Source: Gorillibacterium massiliense
Lineage (GTDB): Bacteria > Bacillota > Bacilli > Paenibacillales > NBRC-103111
DNA: 64,000 bases
NCBI RefSeq assembly: GCF_000455485.1
Contig: NZ_CBQR020000146.1
Span: 1 to 64,000, forward strand
Direction: 5' to 3'
The notes beneath the pieces were generated by a model. That model was not told where the DNA came from. It was given only the letters and a program-made list of their open reading frames with translations, and made no database searches. The position numbers and the translations under genes were made by a program. This document shows, in pieces, positions 1 to 9,124 of the stretch. Each line of letters starts with the position of its first letter. Within the stretch, counting starts at the first letter, position 1.

Positions 1-146
1 TAAGCTGTCACCGACTGAATACCGGCGATAGCTTATTGGGTAGGGTTTTTTCTAGCTGTCCGCTAAATGGGGTCTTGACCACGCGGCATGAGCGCTGGCG
101 GGGTCTTTCTTTAGTAAGCGCGAGATTAAGTTAGAGTTGGGAAGTT

Positions 147-350
147 AGCGTGAGTACAGGATAACGATTGGTAGGTAGTGTGAGTATAGGATAACGATCG
201 GTAGTGAGCGCGAGTACAGGATAACGATTGGTAGGTAGTGAGAATATAGGATAACGATCGGTAGTGAGTAAGAGTACAGGTAAGGATTGGTAGGTAGTAT
301 GATTACAGGTAAGGATTGGTAGTGAGCGTGAGTACGAGTTAGGATTGGTC
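147..350. repeat. Degenerate tandem repeat, about 26-34 bp unit
   Basis: About seven to eight imperfect head-to-tail copies of a unit such as GAGTACAGGATAACGATTGG, alternating with slightly shorter copies containing GAATATAGGATAACGATCGG. Later copies drift to ACAGGTAAGGATTGG. No open reading frame runs through it. Nothing else could be supported between 1 and 146. The function is unknown; it could be replication-slippage sequence. Confidence 0.75.
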
Positions 351-488
351 AGCGGACCGGTATCATCTCAGGCTGAGCCTCCCTGTAGTCTCCGCATTTG
401 AGATCTTCACCTTAAGGAGCAAACTGCCGTGCTTGCGGGAAAGTCTGTCAAGCCGGTGGAAAGTCTATCGGACGATTTTTGGGGAATA

Positions 489-667
489 GATGCAAAAACG
501 CAGTTATTATGGTCTTCGTACACTCATTCCATAAAATTACTGCAAATATGCAGGTGTTTTCCCGTGATTCTCCATAGTGGAGTCGGATGGAGACAAATAC
601 CTGCACTTTTGCAGGTATTACATCCTTATTGACGTCATATCACCGGAATAACTGCATATTTGCAGCA
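489..667. repeat. Cluster of four TGCA...TGCA palindromes
   Basis: Four short palindromes built on the same ends occur within 180 bp: TGCAAAAACGCA near 491, CTGCAAATATGCAG at 540-553, CCTGCACTTTTGCAGG at 600-615 and CTGCATATTTGCAG at 652-665. They lie downstream of the minus-strand TatD gene in a stretch with no credible gene. They could be repeated intergenic elements or protein-binding sites; the sequence does not decide. Confidence 0.6.
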
Positions 668-694
668 ACTTAGCTCAATACCGGAACCTGAAGC

Positions 695-1480
695 TTATTT
701 CAGACCGTAGAATCGCTTGGTGTTGGTGTAAAACTGGCGGCGGGCGTCTTCCAATGGCACGCCGCGGATTTCGCTCCAGGTGGCGATAACGTCCTGCGCC
801 ATATCAGGGCGGGTGGCAAGACCCGCAAACGGCCCCTCGAAGGGCCATGGGCCATCGGTCTCCGCCATCACCTGATCTGCAGGATACAGCTCCGCCAAGC
901 GGCGGATCTCCGGCTCGTAGACGATATCCGGCGTGAAGCTGACGTAGTAGCCGTTCTCCGCCATGCGCCGGATGGTATCTTCCGAGCCTTTGAACCAGTG
1001 AAAATGCGCCCGGTTAAAGCCGTGGCGCTCGAGCAGGCTGCACGCCATGTCCGCATCTTCATAGACGGCGTGCAGCACCAGCGGTTTGTCCAGCTCTTTA
1101 GCCAAGAGGACAAACCGCTCGAGCAAATCCACATACGGGGCCAGCGCAAAGGGCTCGCCCCGTTGTTCCGCGTCCATGCGGGAGTAATACGGCAGGCCGA
1201 CTTCGCCGACCGCCGTCATCTCCGCCGCATGGGCGCGGATCCAGGCGAACAGCCGGTCCCGCTCCGCGTCGTCCGGGACCGGCTGTTCCGGGTGGTAGCC
1301 GAAGGCGGGGTATACCCGCTTCGGCCAAGCCCGGGCGAGGCGGAGATTCGCCTCGCAGGACTCGCGGTGCATCGACACGGCGATGACCGCTTCTCCTCCT
1401 TCCGCCGCTAGCTTCGCCATAAGCGGCTCCCGCTCTTCCTCCGCATATTGATCCAAATGGATATGCGCATCGATAAACAT
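695..1480 (-). CDS. TatD-family metal-dependent hydrolase
   Basis: Predicted TIM-barrel amidohydrolase of the TatD DNase/hydrolase family, 261 residues, the usual family length. Visible metal-site motifs are DAHIH (H6, H8), GEVG (E93), VLHA (H137), HFHW (H159/H161) and ETDGPW (D209), giving the full two-metal set. Family members hydrolyse phosphoester or related bonds, some as 3'-5' DNases; the substrate here is not known. The start at 1480 is preferred because an AAAAGGAG site precedes it; an upstream in-frame start would overlap that site. It is transcribed alone, with the small DUF6199-like gene just upstream on the same strand. Confidence 0.85.
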   Translation of the reverse strand: MFIDAHIHLDQYAEEEREPLMAKLAAEGGEAVIAVSMHRESCEANLRLARAWPKRVYPAFGYHPEQPVPDDAERDRLFAWIRAHAAEMTAVGEVGLPYYSRMDAEQRGEPFALAPYVDLLERFVLLAKELDKPLVLHAVYEDADMACSLLERHGFNRAHFHWFKGSEDTIRRMAENGYYVSFTPDIVYEPEIRRLAELYPADQVMAETDGPWPFEGPFAGLATRPDMAQDVIATWSEIRGVPLEDARRQFYTNTKRFYGLK

Positions 1481-1515
1481 TGGTTCAGCTCCTTTTGCCA
1501 ACTGTCGGCAATCTA

Positions 1516-1728
1516 TTAAAATCCAGAGAAAACAAAGCTTCCATGAACCAAAAGATAAAGTCCGATTATCACGACAACAATGCCGCCAATCCGCGACATG
1601 AACAGGTAAGCGTCACTCGGTTCCGCATCGCCTTTCATCATCCAACCGTAGCGCATGCGCCAGCCTACTCCCGGAAAGATCACATTCAATATCCCCATCA
1701 CGATGAACAATAACACAAACAGCATCAT
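1516..1728 (-). CDS. Small membrane protein, DUF6199-like
   Basis: A 70-residue protein with two hydrophobic segments (about residues 2-20 and 46-66) separated by a short polar loop with a WRMRYGW motif. This arrangement recalls the DUF6199 family of small Bacillales membrane proteins; function unknown. The start has AAAGGAG nine bases upstream and two consecutive ATG codons. It lies 36 bp upstream of the TatD gene on the same strand, so the two may share a transcript. Confidence 0.65.
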   Translation of the reverse strand: MMLFVLLFIVMGILNVIFPGVGWRMRYGWMMKGDAEPSDAYLFMSRIGGIVVVIIGLYLLVHGSFVFSGF

Positions 1729-1931
1729 GGACGCTCACTCCTTTTTCCATTCCCCGTCCCGTTCCGCCGTATCTGCACCGCTGACTTCGTTTCCATCGAA
1801 CGCGTTTCGGTAACGTTATGCGTTGTTACGTACGACCCACGCTCTATGTTGCAGATTCCTTCTACTGGATGATCGCCCCGATCTTGGGTATGATGATAGA
1901 GATGACGAATCCAAAGGAGATGACCGTTTCC

Positions 1932-2417
1932 ATGAGCGTATATGCATACTACGCAGCAACGATTAAAGGCGAGGATAAAGCCTTATCCGATTACAGGGGA
2001 AAGGTTCTGCTTATCGTCAACACAGCCAGCAAATGCGGGCTGACCCCCCAATACGAAGGGCTGCAAAAGCTTTACGAACAGTATAAAGACCGCGGCTTGG
2101 AGATTCTCGGTTTCCCTTGTAACCAGTTCGCCGGCCAAGAGCCGGAGGGAGAAGAAGCGATCGCATCCTTTTGCAAAGTAAACTACGGCGTCACCTTCCC
2201 GCTTTTCTCCAAAATCGAAGTGAACGGCGAGGGGACCCATCCTTTATACGCCTATCTGAAAAGCCATTCACCCAACAACGCCAATGAGGATATCGAGTGG
2301 AACTTTGCCAAGTTTCTCGTGGGCCGGGACGGGGATATCATTCGCCGCTATTCCGCGAGAACGGAACCGCAAGAGCTTGCGATAGACATCGAAGAATCGC
2401 TGAAAGCTAGGGCTTAA
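1932..2417 (+). CDS. gpx: Glutathione peroxidase-family thiol peroxidase
   Basis: A 161-residue thioredoxin-fold peroxidase that reduces hydroperoxides. Bacterial members of this family with a catalytic cysteine usually draw electrons from thioredoxin rather than glutathione. The peroxidatic Cys35 lies in TASKCGLT, the glutamine of the active site in FPCNQF (Q65), the tryptophan in EWNF (W123), and a second cysteine in ASFCKVNYG (C81) is at the usual resolving position. The ATG at 1932 is preferred over upstream in-frame starts because AAAGGAG lies before it and homology begins at SVYAYYA. A strong intrinsic terminator follows immediately, so it is probably monocistronic. Confidence 0.9.
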   Translation: MSVYAYYAATIKGEDKALSDYRGKVLLIVNTASKCGLTPQYEGLQKLYEQYKDRGLEILGFPCNQFAGQEPEGEEAIASFCKVNYGVTFPLFSKIEVNGEGTHPLYAYLKSHSPNNANEDIEWNFAKFLVGRDGDIIRRYSARTEPQELAIDIEESLKARA

Positions 2418-2453
2418 TGAAAAGCAAGAAACTCTGCACGCCACCAAAAAAAC

Positions 2454-2493
2454 AAGACCGCTTCCTCTCTTTCAAGAGGCATGCGGTCTTTTT
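2454..2493 (+). terminator. Intrinsic terminator after the peroxidase gene
   Basis: The stem AAGACCGC / GCGGTCTT with an inner CCTCT/AGAGG extension is followed by a T run. It lies 36 bp after the stop codon of the peroxidase gene. An A run on the other side means it could also work for the minus-strand gene. Confidence 0.85.
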
Positions 2494-2614
2494 ATCATGC
2501 ATGTTTTGATCTGAATAGATTCGGTCCTTTCGCCCCATTCACCCGCCACAAGGAAAGGAAGGAAAGATCATGATAGTTTGATACCTAGCTCCGTTCATTG
2601 GGAGCCTGCCTCAA

Positions 2615-3295
2615 TCATGCGCCTTTCTTTTCACGAAGCAATTGCTTCATGCCTTGGATCGATTTTTCTACCGATCCGGCGTCTTTGATCGTACATGTAA
2701 TCGACGTGCCGCCGGAAGTTGTCAGTTTGAACTCTTCGTATTTTACGGGCTGGATTCTGCCGTTTGCGTTCCGGAACTCTTTATTTTCGGAGGATGTGGA
2801 TACGGAAACGATATCTTTGTAGAAGTACTCATCGGTGCTTTCATTTTTCTCGTTTCCAATGATGGAGAACCGGTAGGTGTAGCAATAGACCTGTTTTTCG
2901 CTGAAGTATAAAATAACGGTTTCGTAGTTGGAGGATCTCCAAAATCCATCTTTGCCATGCTTATGCCATACAGGGGTTGAGATCGTTTTGTGGGAAGGGC
3001 CGGCAATGACGATCGGATCGATCAGCTTGACTTCGTCTTCATCGACGCCAAGCTTGCCTAAAGCGCGCTGGAGCCCGACTTCCATTTCCTTGGCATAAAT
3101 TTCGTCAATTTCCGCATCGGTTGGCTGGCCTTTAATTTTGGCATAGATCAAATAAGCACCAAGGGCAATGAGAATAATACCGAAAACTTTACCAACGCCC
3201 GGAGCGAAAAGCATAATTGCGCCTAAGATAATAATGAGAATCTGCCCTGTGAATTTTACTTGAAAAAAGTATTTTTTATTCCTCACGAAATTCAT
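2615..3295 (-). CDS. Membrane-anchored protein of unknown function
   Basis: A 226-residue protein. After a short basic start (MNFVRNKK) two hydrophobic segments, about residues 12-31 and 34-48, are followed by a long soluble domain rich in beta-type alternation (GFWRSSNYETVILYF, VKYEEFKLTTSGG). The cytosolic domain is not one I can name. The ATG at 3295 is chosen because GGAGG lies six bases upstream; the ATG two codons earlier abuts that site. It lies 65 bp downstream of the zinc-ribbon gene on the same strand, so the two probably form an operon and may act together. Confidence 0.7.
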   Translation of the reverse strand: MNFVRNKKYFFQVKFTGQILIIILGAIMLFAPGVGKVFGIILIALGAYLIYAKIKGQPTDAEIDEIYAKEMEVGLQRALGKLGVDEDEVKLIDPIVIAGPSHKTISTPVWHKHGKDGFWRSSNYETVILYFSEKQVYCYTYRFSIIGNEKNESTDEYFYKDIVSVSTSSENKEFRNANGRIQPVKYEEFKLTTSGGTSITCTIKDAGSVEKSIQGMKQLLREKKGA

Positions 3296-3360
3296 AAACA
3301 TCCTCCTTGTTCGGTGTGCGAATAATATATAAACTGCCGTGGCAAGCAATTTATGATGAC

Positions 3361-3957
3361 TTATAAGCCTTCCGGACGCGATACGTTCAAAAGCTCGAAA
3401 AGCGAATCTTTGTCGGATGGGGTGACGTGATTGCTTTCCGCCCTAAGGAGGACTTCTCTATAATCCGGTGAGGTGTTCAGTGATTTCCGCTCATAGAAAT
3501 CGAATTTGATATAAGCGAGAAAATAATCATAGATGCCGCGGTTATCGATGGCAGACGCCGCATTCAGATAATCTTCCGCTTTTTTAATGTCCGCAAAGGG
3601 TGTAAGGAAGGCCTTCTTTCCTTTCAGCAAGCAGACGGCTGCATAAAAATAGCTTTCGGAATCATCAAAGTTTTCCTTGATAACCGATTCGAATAGAGCC
3701 AACGCTTTATCGTATTGCTTTTGCTTCAAAGCGCATATGGCGGTTGTAAAGCTGTCCGTCGACTGCTGGGGACTATCCGCTAGAGCTTGTCTATTCGAAT
3801 TTATGTGGGGTTGTGCCTCCCGCGCCGACTTGCCATATACGCTGGAAAAAGTGGAGATTACGATTTGCCTGCCGCAATAATCGCATTCCTTCGAATCACT
3901 GGAAACCGGCGCACCGCAACCCGGGCAATTTATATCAACCGTCTGGAAATTGGCCAT
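3361..3957 (-). CDS. Zinc-ribbon protein with TPR-like helices
   Basis: A 198-residue protein. The N terminus carries a zinc ribbon CPGCG...CDYCGR (C11, C14, C25, C28). A linker of about 40 residues follows, then helical repeats of TPR character (KQKQYDKALALFESVIKEN, then DSESYFYAAVCLLKGKKAF and AEDYLNAASAID). Such proteins are usually scaffolds. GGAG nine bases before the ATG at 3957 decides the start over upstream in-frame ATGs. It is the first gene of a likely two-gene unit with the membrane protein at 2615-3295. The specific role is unknown. Confidence 0.7.
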   Translation of the reverse strand: MANFQTVDINCPGCGAPVSSDSKECDYCGRQIVISTFSSVYGKSAREAQPHINSNRQALADSPQQSTDSFTTAICALKQKQYDKALALFESVIKENFDDSESYFYAAVCLLKGKKAFLTPFADIKKAEDYLNAASAIDNRGIYDYFLAYIKFDFYERKSLNTSPDYREVLLRAESNHVTPSDKDSLFELLNVSRPEGL

Positions 3958-4380
3958 TTGAAAATTCTCCATCCGCATCTCTATCTTTTGTACCAAAAAG
4001 CACCGGCTAAGCTGCGTCAAAGGAATCAAATCTTTTACATCAAGAGGGCTTATATTGAATAATTTTACAGGAAATATCACATTTTGTCATGACAGAATCA
4101 TCCAATTTATCTGAAAAGTTTGGAAATAAATAAACCCATTCTAATGAAAACCCCGACCATTTCGGCCGGGGTCATTCGTCAGATTTTATTCCATTTTAAT
4201 GCCCGTTTTTCTCCAGATGACGTAGGGCGTCGGTGAGCGATTGGGTTTTGACGACGGCTACGTCACGTTGAAGGTGTTTGAAGCGCTTCGGCCCTTCCTA
4301 TCCCATGCACAATTGGATACACTAGAAGGAAGGGTAGATGCCCATTCGATAACGATCCGCACAGGAGTGAAACGAAACCG
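3958..4380. other. Intergenic region with two hairpins ahead of the VanRS-like operon
   Basis: No credible gene. A hairpin ACCCCG...CGGGGT (4150-4172) lies next to an A run and could act as a weak minus-strand terminator. A second inverted repeat CCCTTCCT...AGGAAGGG (about 4290-4335) lies roughly 50 bp before the response-regulator start and could form part of its leader or an operator. CAGGAGTG precedes the ATG at 4381. Confidence 0.5.
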
Positions 4381-5067
4381 ATGAATCGCATTACCGTTTT
4401 AATTGCCGACGACGAGCCGGAAATCGCCGATTTGATCGGTCTGCTCTTGGAGAAAGAAGGCTACCGCACCATCAAGGTTTCCAATGGGAAAGAAGCGGTT
4501 CACGCTATTCAGACGCAGTCCGTCGACTTGGCGATCCTCGATATTATGATGCCGGTAATGGACGGGTTCGAGGCGATTCGCAAAATCCGCGAGCAGGCGC
4601 CGTTGCCGGTCATTTTTCTAAGTGCCAAAACGTCGGATATGGATAAAATTACGGGGCTCGTGATCGGAGCCGACGATTATATGACCAAGCCCTTTAATCC
4701 GATGGAGCTGGTCGCCCGGGTCAATGCCCAACTTCGGCGCTCTTTACAGTTGAATCAGTCGAAGATAGACTCAGTCGTCGTGGAGATCGCGGGTCTAGTC
4801 ATCGATCCCGATCAGCGCACCGTTGCTCTTTTTGGCCAGCCCATAGAGTTGACGCCTAAAGAGTTCGATATTCTCTATTTACTAGCCCGGCACCCGAAAA
4901 AAGTATTCAGCACGGAGCATATTTTTCAACAGGTATGGGGGGAAGCTTACTTCGAGGGCGGCAATACGGTGATGGTGCACATTCGCACCTTGCGAAAGAA
5001 GCTGGGAGAAGACAAAGACAAGTGGATCAAAACCATTTGGGGAGTGGGATACACGTTCAATGGGTGA
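4381..5067 (+). CDS. VanR-like OmpR-family response regulator
   Basis: A 228-residue response regulator with a receiver domain (residues 1-115) and an OmpR/PhoB winged-helix DNA-binding domain (about 130-226). The phosphorylation pocket is complete: D10, D11, phospho-acceptor D54, S81 and K103. The C-terminal domain carries ELTPKEFDILYLLARHP and the recognition region MVHIRTLRKKLGED. The stop codon overlaps the start of the kinase gene, indicating translational coupling. Sequence character is closest to VanR-type regulators. No D-Ala-D-Lac ligase genes (vanHAX) are nearby, so it should not be read as a resistance operon by itself. Confidence 0.88.
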   Translation: MNRITVLIADDEPEIADLIGLLLEKEGYRTIKVSNGKEAVHAIQTQSVDLAILDIMMPVMDGFEAIRKIREQAPLPVIFLSAKTSDMDKITGLVIGADDYMTKPFNPMELVARVNAQLRRSLQLNQSKIDSVVVEIAGLVIDPDQRTVALFGQPIELTPKEFDILYLLARHPKKVFSTEHIFQQVWGEAYFEGGNTVMVHIRTLRKKLGEDKDKWIKTIWGVGYTFNG

Positions 5068-6160
5068 TATGCTGCGAAGCTTTCGGGCGAAAATGGTTGC
5101 CTTATTCGGATGGAGCATGGTGATTTCCGGCATCGTGACTTATACGATCTACCGCATTCTCCAACACTATTACAAGGCTAATGTACTGGCGGAGGACCCG
5201 CTAGCGCGCTATCGGGAATTGATTCACCAAATCGGCGACCTTAACTTTTTTCTTATTCTCTTTTTGCCGCTATCCTTCATCATCTTCTTTTTCCTTACGA
5301 AGCGTTACGTCGATTACTTTAAGGAAATATCGGAGGGCATTCACCGGTTGGCTGGCGGCGATTTCAACGGTCAGGTCCGGATTGCCTCAGGGGATGAGTT
5401 CGAGGACATTGCCACCGACATCAATCTTGCTGCGGAAAAGCTGCGGCTTGCCGTGGAGCGGGGGGATTTCGCAGAGACCAGCAAGGATCAATTGGTCCTG
5501 AACCTAGCCCATGATTTGCGAACACCGTTAACCTCCGTACTGGGTTATTTGGATTTCATACTCCGGGATAAGGGGTTGTCTGAAGATCAGATCCGGCATT
5601 ATGCGGCTGTCGCCTTTGCTAAATCGGAGCGGCTGCAAAAACTGATCGAAGAGTTGTTCGAAGTGACGCGAATGAATTCCGGTCGGCTTCCCGTGGATAA
5701 AAAGGCTATCGACCTCAGCGAGCTGCTGGCGCAGTTGAACGAGGAATTGTATCCGGTGTTCGAGAAAAACCATCTCACTGTCCGCACGGACATCGCTCCG
5801 CAAATGACGATATGGGCGGATGGCGATCTGTTGGCTCGAGTTTTCGAGAATCTGCTGACCAATGCTGCACGGTATGGCAAAGATGGCCGCTACGTCGATC
5901 TAAATTGCCGGATGGATGGGAGAGATGCGGTGGTGGAGGTCGTCAATTACGGCAACCTCATTCCCGAGGAGGAGTTGCCTCATCTGTTCGACATGTTCTA
6001 TACCGGGGACCGCGCCCGCACGCACCGGGAAGGGAGCACGGGGCTTGGGTTGTTCATCGCTAAAAATATCGTGGACCGGCACGAAGGTACAATTTCCGTA
6101 GAAAGCAGTGTCATCAGCACCCGTTTTCAGGTGCGTTTGCCGGTGAACGGAAAAGCTTAA
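5060..6160 (+). CDS. VanS-like sensor histidine kinase
   Basis: A 366-residue membrane kinase that phosphorylates the adjacent regulator. Two transmembrane segments (about residues 12-33 and 62-80) enclose a short extracytoplasmic loop of about 28 residues. A HAMP segment follows (80-135), then the dimerisation domain with H151 in LAHDLRTPLTSVLGY, and the ATPase domain with the N box ENLLTNAARYG, DMFY and GTGLGLFIAKN. The small sensor loop suggests sensing at or in the membrane. It overlaps the regulator gene by 8 bp and is followed by a VanZ-family gene, an arrangement common in Paenibacillaceae. Confidence 0.88.
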   Translation: MGDMLRSFRAKMVALFGWSMVISGIVTYTIYRILQHYYKANVLAEDPLARYRELIHQIGDLNFFLILFLPLSFIIFFFLTKRYVDYFKEISEGIHRLAGGDFNGQVRIASGDEFEDIATDINLAAEKLRLAVERGDFAETSKDQLVLNLAHDLRTPLTSVLGYLDFILRDKGLSEDQIRHYAAVAFAKSERLQKLIEELFEVTRMNSGRLPVDKKAIDLSELLAQLNEELYPVFEKNHLTVRTDIAPQMTIWADGDLLARVFENLLTNAARYGKDGRYVDLNCRMDGRDAVVEVVNYGNLIPEEELPHLFDMFYTGDRARTHREGSTGLGLFIAKNIVDRHEGTISVESSVISTRFQVRLPVNGKA

Positions 6161-6241
6161 GAAATTTTTTAGAATTATGCCGCTTCTTTTTAAACCTTTT
6201 TCTTTACCCTTAAGAAACGGAGGGGTAAGGAGGAAAGAGAA

Positions 6242-6757
6242 ATGAAGAAGTGGAAACACAATTTGCTTTTCGTGATGTTTTCGATTTATCTGTATGGATT
6301 GGCTAAAATCATCCTGTTCAAGCTGGGGCCTGTCGAGCCACAGTTTCTTTTGTCCCAATTGCGCGGTGCTGTAGAGCATCCGGAACGGATCAAGATAGGG
6401 CTGCAGCTAGGCAACTTGATTCCGTTTAAGGAAATCTCCCGGGATCTTCAGCTTAATACCGGCAGCGGCTTTTTGAATCTGTGGGGGAATATTGCAGTGT
6501 TCATCCCCTTGGGCTTATTCCTGCCTATAATGGGCGCCGCCAAGAAAACGTGGTGGAGTGTGCTCGTCAAATCCTTCGCTCTAAGTTTATTGCTGGAGAG
6601 TCTGCAGCTGGTTCTGTTTATCGGCACTTTTGACGTGGATGACATGATTTTGAATACGACGGGCGGCTTGCTGGGATACGTCCTTTTTTCATTGTTTGTA
6701 AAAGCGGCGAACCTTTTCGGCTCGGCGGCAGGACGGCTGAAGGCGAAAGAATCGTGA
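6242..6757 (+). CDS. VanZ-family membrane protein
   Basis: A 171-residue integral membrane protein of the VanZ family with about four hydrophobic segments (residues 8-25, about 74-94, 97-118 and 125-145). The conserved NLIPFKEI and NLWGNIAVFIPLGLFLP motifs and the DVDDMILNTTGGLLGY signature are all present. VanZ proteins are associated with low-level teicoplanin resistance, but the biochemical activity is unclear. A strong AAGGAGGAAA site lies before the ATG. The 81 bp gap after the kinase is short enough for a common transcript. The terminator at 6779-6818 ends the operon. Confidence 0.85.
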   Translation: MKKWKHNLLFVMFSIYLYGLAKIILFKLGPVEPQFLLSQLRGAVEHPERIKIGLQLGNLIPFKEISRDLQLNTGSGFLNLWGNIAVFIPLGLFLPIMGAAKKTWWSVLVKSFALSLLLESLQLVLFIGTFDVDDMILNTTGGLLGYVLFSLFVKAANLFGSAAGRLKAKES

Positions 6758-6778
6758 CCGATTCAGCTTCACCAAATA

Positions 6779-6818
6779 AAAAAGACGGGCCGCTCAGGAT
6801 CGAACGGGCTCGTCTTTG
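6779..6818. terminator. Bidirectional terminator between VanZ and alcohol dehydrogenase genes
   Basis: An AAAGACG / CGTCTTT stem with an A run on the left and a T-rich right side lies between two convergent genes, so it can serve both strands. Confidence 0.75.
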
Positions 6819-6836
6819 TGCTTCATGGAGATAAAC

Positions 6837-8000
6837 TTACAGGGACCGGCGGTAGATTGCCAGCACGTCTTCCCGGTTCAACTTTTGGAAGTTGCCGAAG
6901 GGGCCATACACCATCGCCTTGTCGGCCATCACGTCCAACTGACTGTCATCGATGTCGTAATCAGCCAGACGCGACGGCGCTTCGATGGAAGTCCAGAAGG
7001 TGCGCAGAGCTTTGATGCCTTCCAGCGCCACTTCGCGGTCGCTCTTTCCTTCGGCGCTCACGCCGAATACGTTGACGGCGAACTGCTTGAACCGGCTGAC
7101 GCCGGAATCCAGCACCTGCTCCATCCAGTTGGGGAAGAGGATAGCCAAACCGCCGCCGTGGGGAATATCGTAAACGGCACTGACGGCATGCTCGATATTA
7201 TGGGTAGCCCAGTCTCCTTCGGTTCCCATGGACACCATCCCGTTCAAGGCCATGGTGCCGCAGTACAAAATCGTCTCCCGCAGCTCGTAGTTGGTCAGAT
7301 CGTTCAGCAGCTTAGGCGCGGTTTCAATGACCGTGCGCAGCAGCGCTTCACAGAAGGCGTCCTGCACCGGTGCATTGGACGTATGGTTGAAATAGCTTTC
7401 GATGACATGGGACATGATGTCCACCATGCCGTAGATGGTTTGATCCCGGGGCACCGTATAGGTGAATTCCGGATCGAGGATGGAGAAGACGGGGAAGACG
7501 AGGGGGCTGCCCCAACCGTATTTTTCTTTCGTCTCCCAGTTGGTGATGACGGAGCCGCTGTTCATTTCCGAACCCGTCGCCGCCAAAGTCAAAATCGCGC
7601 CGAAAGGCAGCGCGTCTTGAACCGGAGCTTTGTGGGTGATGAGATCCCACGGATCGCCGTCGTATTTTGCTGCGGCCGCAATGGCCTTGGTGCAGTCGAT
7701 GACGCTGCCGCCGCCGGCCGCAAGAATAAGGCGGATATTTTCCTTTTTGCAGATATTTGCTCCCTTGGCTACCGTTGTGATCCGGGGATTGGGTTCGACG
7801 CCGGAAAGCTCGTGGACGGGATTGCCGTTTTCCTTCAGGATGCCGAGGATTTGGTCATACAGTCCGCTTCTCTTGATGCTGCCACCGCCATAGACGAGCA
7901 GAACTGCTTCGCCTGCAGCCGGAAGCTCGTTTTGCAGCAGGGACAGGGACCCTTTTCCAAAGTGCAGCTGCGTCGGGTTATGGAAAGTAAAGTTGTTCAT
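6837..8000 (-). CDS. Iron-containing alcohol dehydrogenase (butanol dehydrogenase type)
   Basis: A 387-residue group III alcohol dehydrogenase of the YugJ/YugK/BdhA/YqhD kind, which interconverts aldehydes and alcohols with NAD(P)H. The N-terminal nucleotide-binding half carries [18 protein letters not shown] and [15 protein letters not shown]. The metal site is visible in [13 protein letters not shown] (Asp, His) and in the two later histidines of THNIEHAV and IPHGGGLA. Full length for the family. The start follows AGGAGG with eleven bases spacing. The gene converges on the VanZ operon and appears to be monocistronic. Confidence 0.9.
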   Translation of the reverse strand: MNNFTFHNPTQLHFGKGSLSLLQNELPAAGEAVLLVYGGGSIKRSGLYDQILGILKENGNPVHELSGVEPNPRITTVAKGANICKKENIRLILAAGGGSVIDCTKAIAAAAKYDGDPWDLITHKAPVQDALPFGAILTLAATGSEMNSGSVITNWETKEKYGWGSPLVFPVFSILDPEFTYTVPRDQTIYGMVDIMSHVIESYFNHTSNAPVQDAFCEALLRTVIETAPKLLNDLTNYELRETILYCGTMALNGMVSMGTEGDWATHNIEHAVSAVYDIPHGGGLAILFPNWMEQVLDSGVSRFKQFAVNVFGVSAEGKSDREVALEGIKALRTFWTSIEAPSRLADYDIDDSQLDVMADKAMVYGPFGNFQKLNREDVLAIYRRSL

Positions 8001-8107
8001 ATGTACACGTACCTCCTAATTGGAACCTTTTCACACGGATTCATTGTATCAGAGGAGAGAAGCGCAAGCAAAAGACGACAATCTCGCCAAGCCACTCTCC
8101 CTTTTGC

Positions 8108-9124
8108 TTATTTTTGGGCTACACGGTCTGCCATTTCGCTTAACTCCGCAAGTTCAGAGTCAGTCAACCGGAAGGTCATCGCTTTGACGTTTTCCTCCGC
8201 TTGGGAGGCTCTGGAGGCGCCGGGAATGGCGAAGACCGTTTCCCCGTGGGCATTGATCGTCCAGTTTAAGGCAATTCGCGCCGGAGTCGCTTCATATTTC
8301 GCGGCAAGTTCCGTTAGTTTGTTGATGAGGGGACGGGTGATCTCCAGCTTTTTCGGACTAATTCCGCCCATTCGCTTGCGCATGCCGGAGAGATTGCTGA
8401 TGAGCGCCGGGTTCTGATGGAACTTGCCGGTCAAAATGCCTTGTGCAAGTGGCGAGTAGGCGATGATGGCGATGTCCAGTTCTTTTGCCGCCTCCAAGAT
8501 GCCGTTGCGCTCGATGCTCCGGTCCAACATGCTGTATTTGACCTGATTCGAGGCGAGCCGAAGCCCATACTGACGGAGTGTTTTGTCCGCATCACTCATT
8601 TGCTTGGCGGAAAAATTGCTGACCCCGATGTGCCGGATCTTGCCCTGCTCCGCCAGCTTGGCCATCTCCTTCATTTCACTGGAAACGGAGGAGAAGGAAA
8701 AGGGCTGGTGCACCTGGTACAGATCGATCCGCCGTCCCGACAGGCTTTCCAACCTCTTGTCGATGGTTGCGGGAATACTGCCCGCCGTCCGCATCACCGG
8801 CCACCATTTGGTGGCGACGTAGGCTTCATCCGCCAGTGAGCCTGCCGCATTCAGCGCTGCCGATAGCGCCTTTTCCGACTCTCCGCCGCCGTATACCTCC
8901 GCCGTATCGAACCAGTTGATGCCGCCCTGCAAGCAAAGTGCCACGATTTCCCGAACGACGGCATCATCCACCGCTCCCCAAAAGCCGCCTACCATCCCTT
9001 TGCCCCGGCTGAATTGCCAACAGCCTAGTCCTAGAGGCGAAAGCCTCATGTCCGTACTGCCGAATTTCCGGTAATGCTCATTTGCCGAATTCCCTGTTCT
9101 TCCGCTAGCGTTCGACGAATCCAT
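8108..9124 (-). CDS. Aldo/keto reductase
   Basis: A 338-residue NADPH-dependent aldo/keto reductase, (beta/alpha)8 barrel, which reduces carbonyl substrates. The catalytic tetrad is recognisable: Asp and Tyr in NWFDTAEVYGGGESE, Lys in VATKWW, and His in LYQVHQPF. The cofactor-binding IPGASR motif lies near the C terminus. The ATG at 9124 is assumed; a GTG one codon upstream is equally possible. It is the same strand as the alcohol dehydrogenase but separated by about 105 bp. The natural substrate cannot be read from sequence. Confidence 0.9.
   Translation of the reverse strand: MDSSNASGRTGNSANEHYRKFGSTDMRLSPLGLGCWQFSRGKGMVGGFWGAVDDAVVREIVALCLQGGINWFDTAEVYGGGESEKALSAALNAAGSLADEAYVATKWWPVMRTAGSIPATIDKRLESLSGRRIDLYQVHQPFSFSSVSSEMKEMAKLAEQGKIRHIGVSNFSAKQMSDADKTLRQYGLRLASNQVKYSMLDRSIERNGILEAAKELDIAIIAYSPLAQGILTGKFHQNPALISNLSGMRKRMGGISPKKLEITRPLINKLTELAAKYEATPARIALNWTINAHGETVFAIPGASRASQAEENVKAMTFRLTDSELAELSEMADRVAQK

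Noticed and set aside
147..350. Left-edge tandem repeat as CRISPR
   Set aside because: Units are contiguous and degenerate, with no spacers.
429..632. 67-codon plus-strand frame at the left edge
   Set aside because: It runs through the TGCA palindromes, has no domain, and shows weak start signals.
998..1411. 137-codon frame opposite TatD
   Set aside because: Antisense shadow of a well-supported gene.
4381..6757. A vancomycin-resistance operon
   Set aside because: No vanH, ligase or vanX-type gene is present near the VanRS-like genes.
6816..8417. 533-codon plus-strand frame opposite the alcohol dehydrogenase
   Set aside because: It is a long antisense frame in GC-rich sequence; the minus-strand gene has complete family motifs and a ribosome site.
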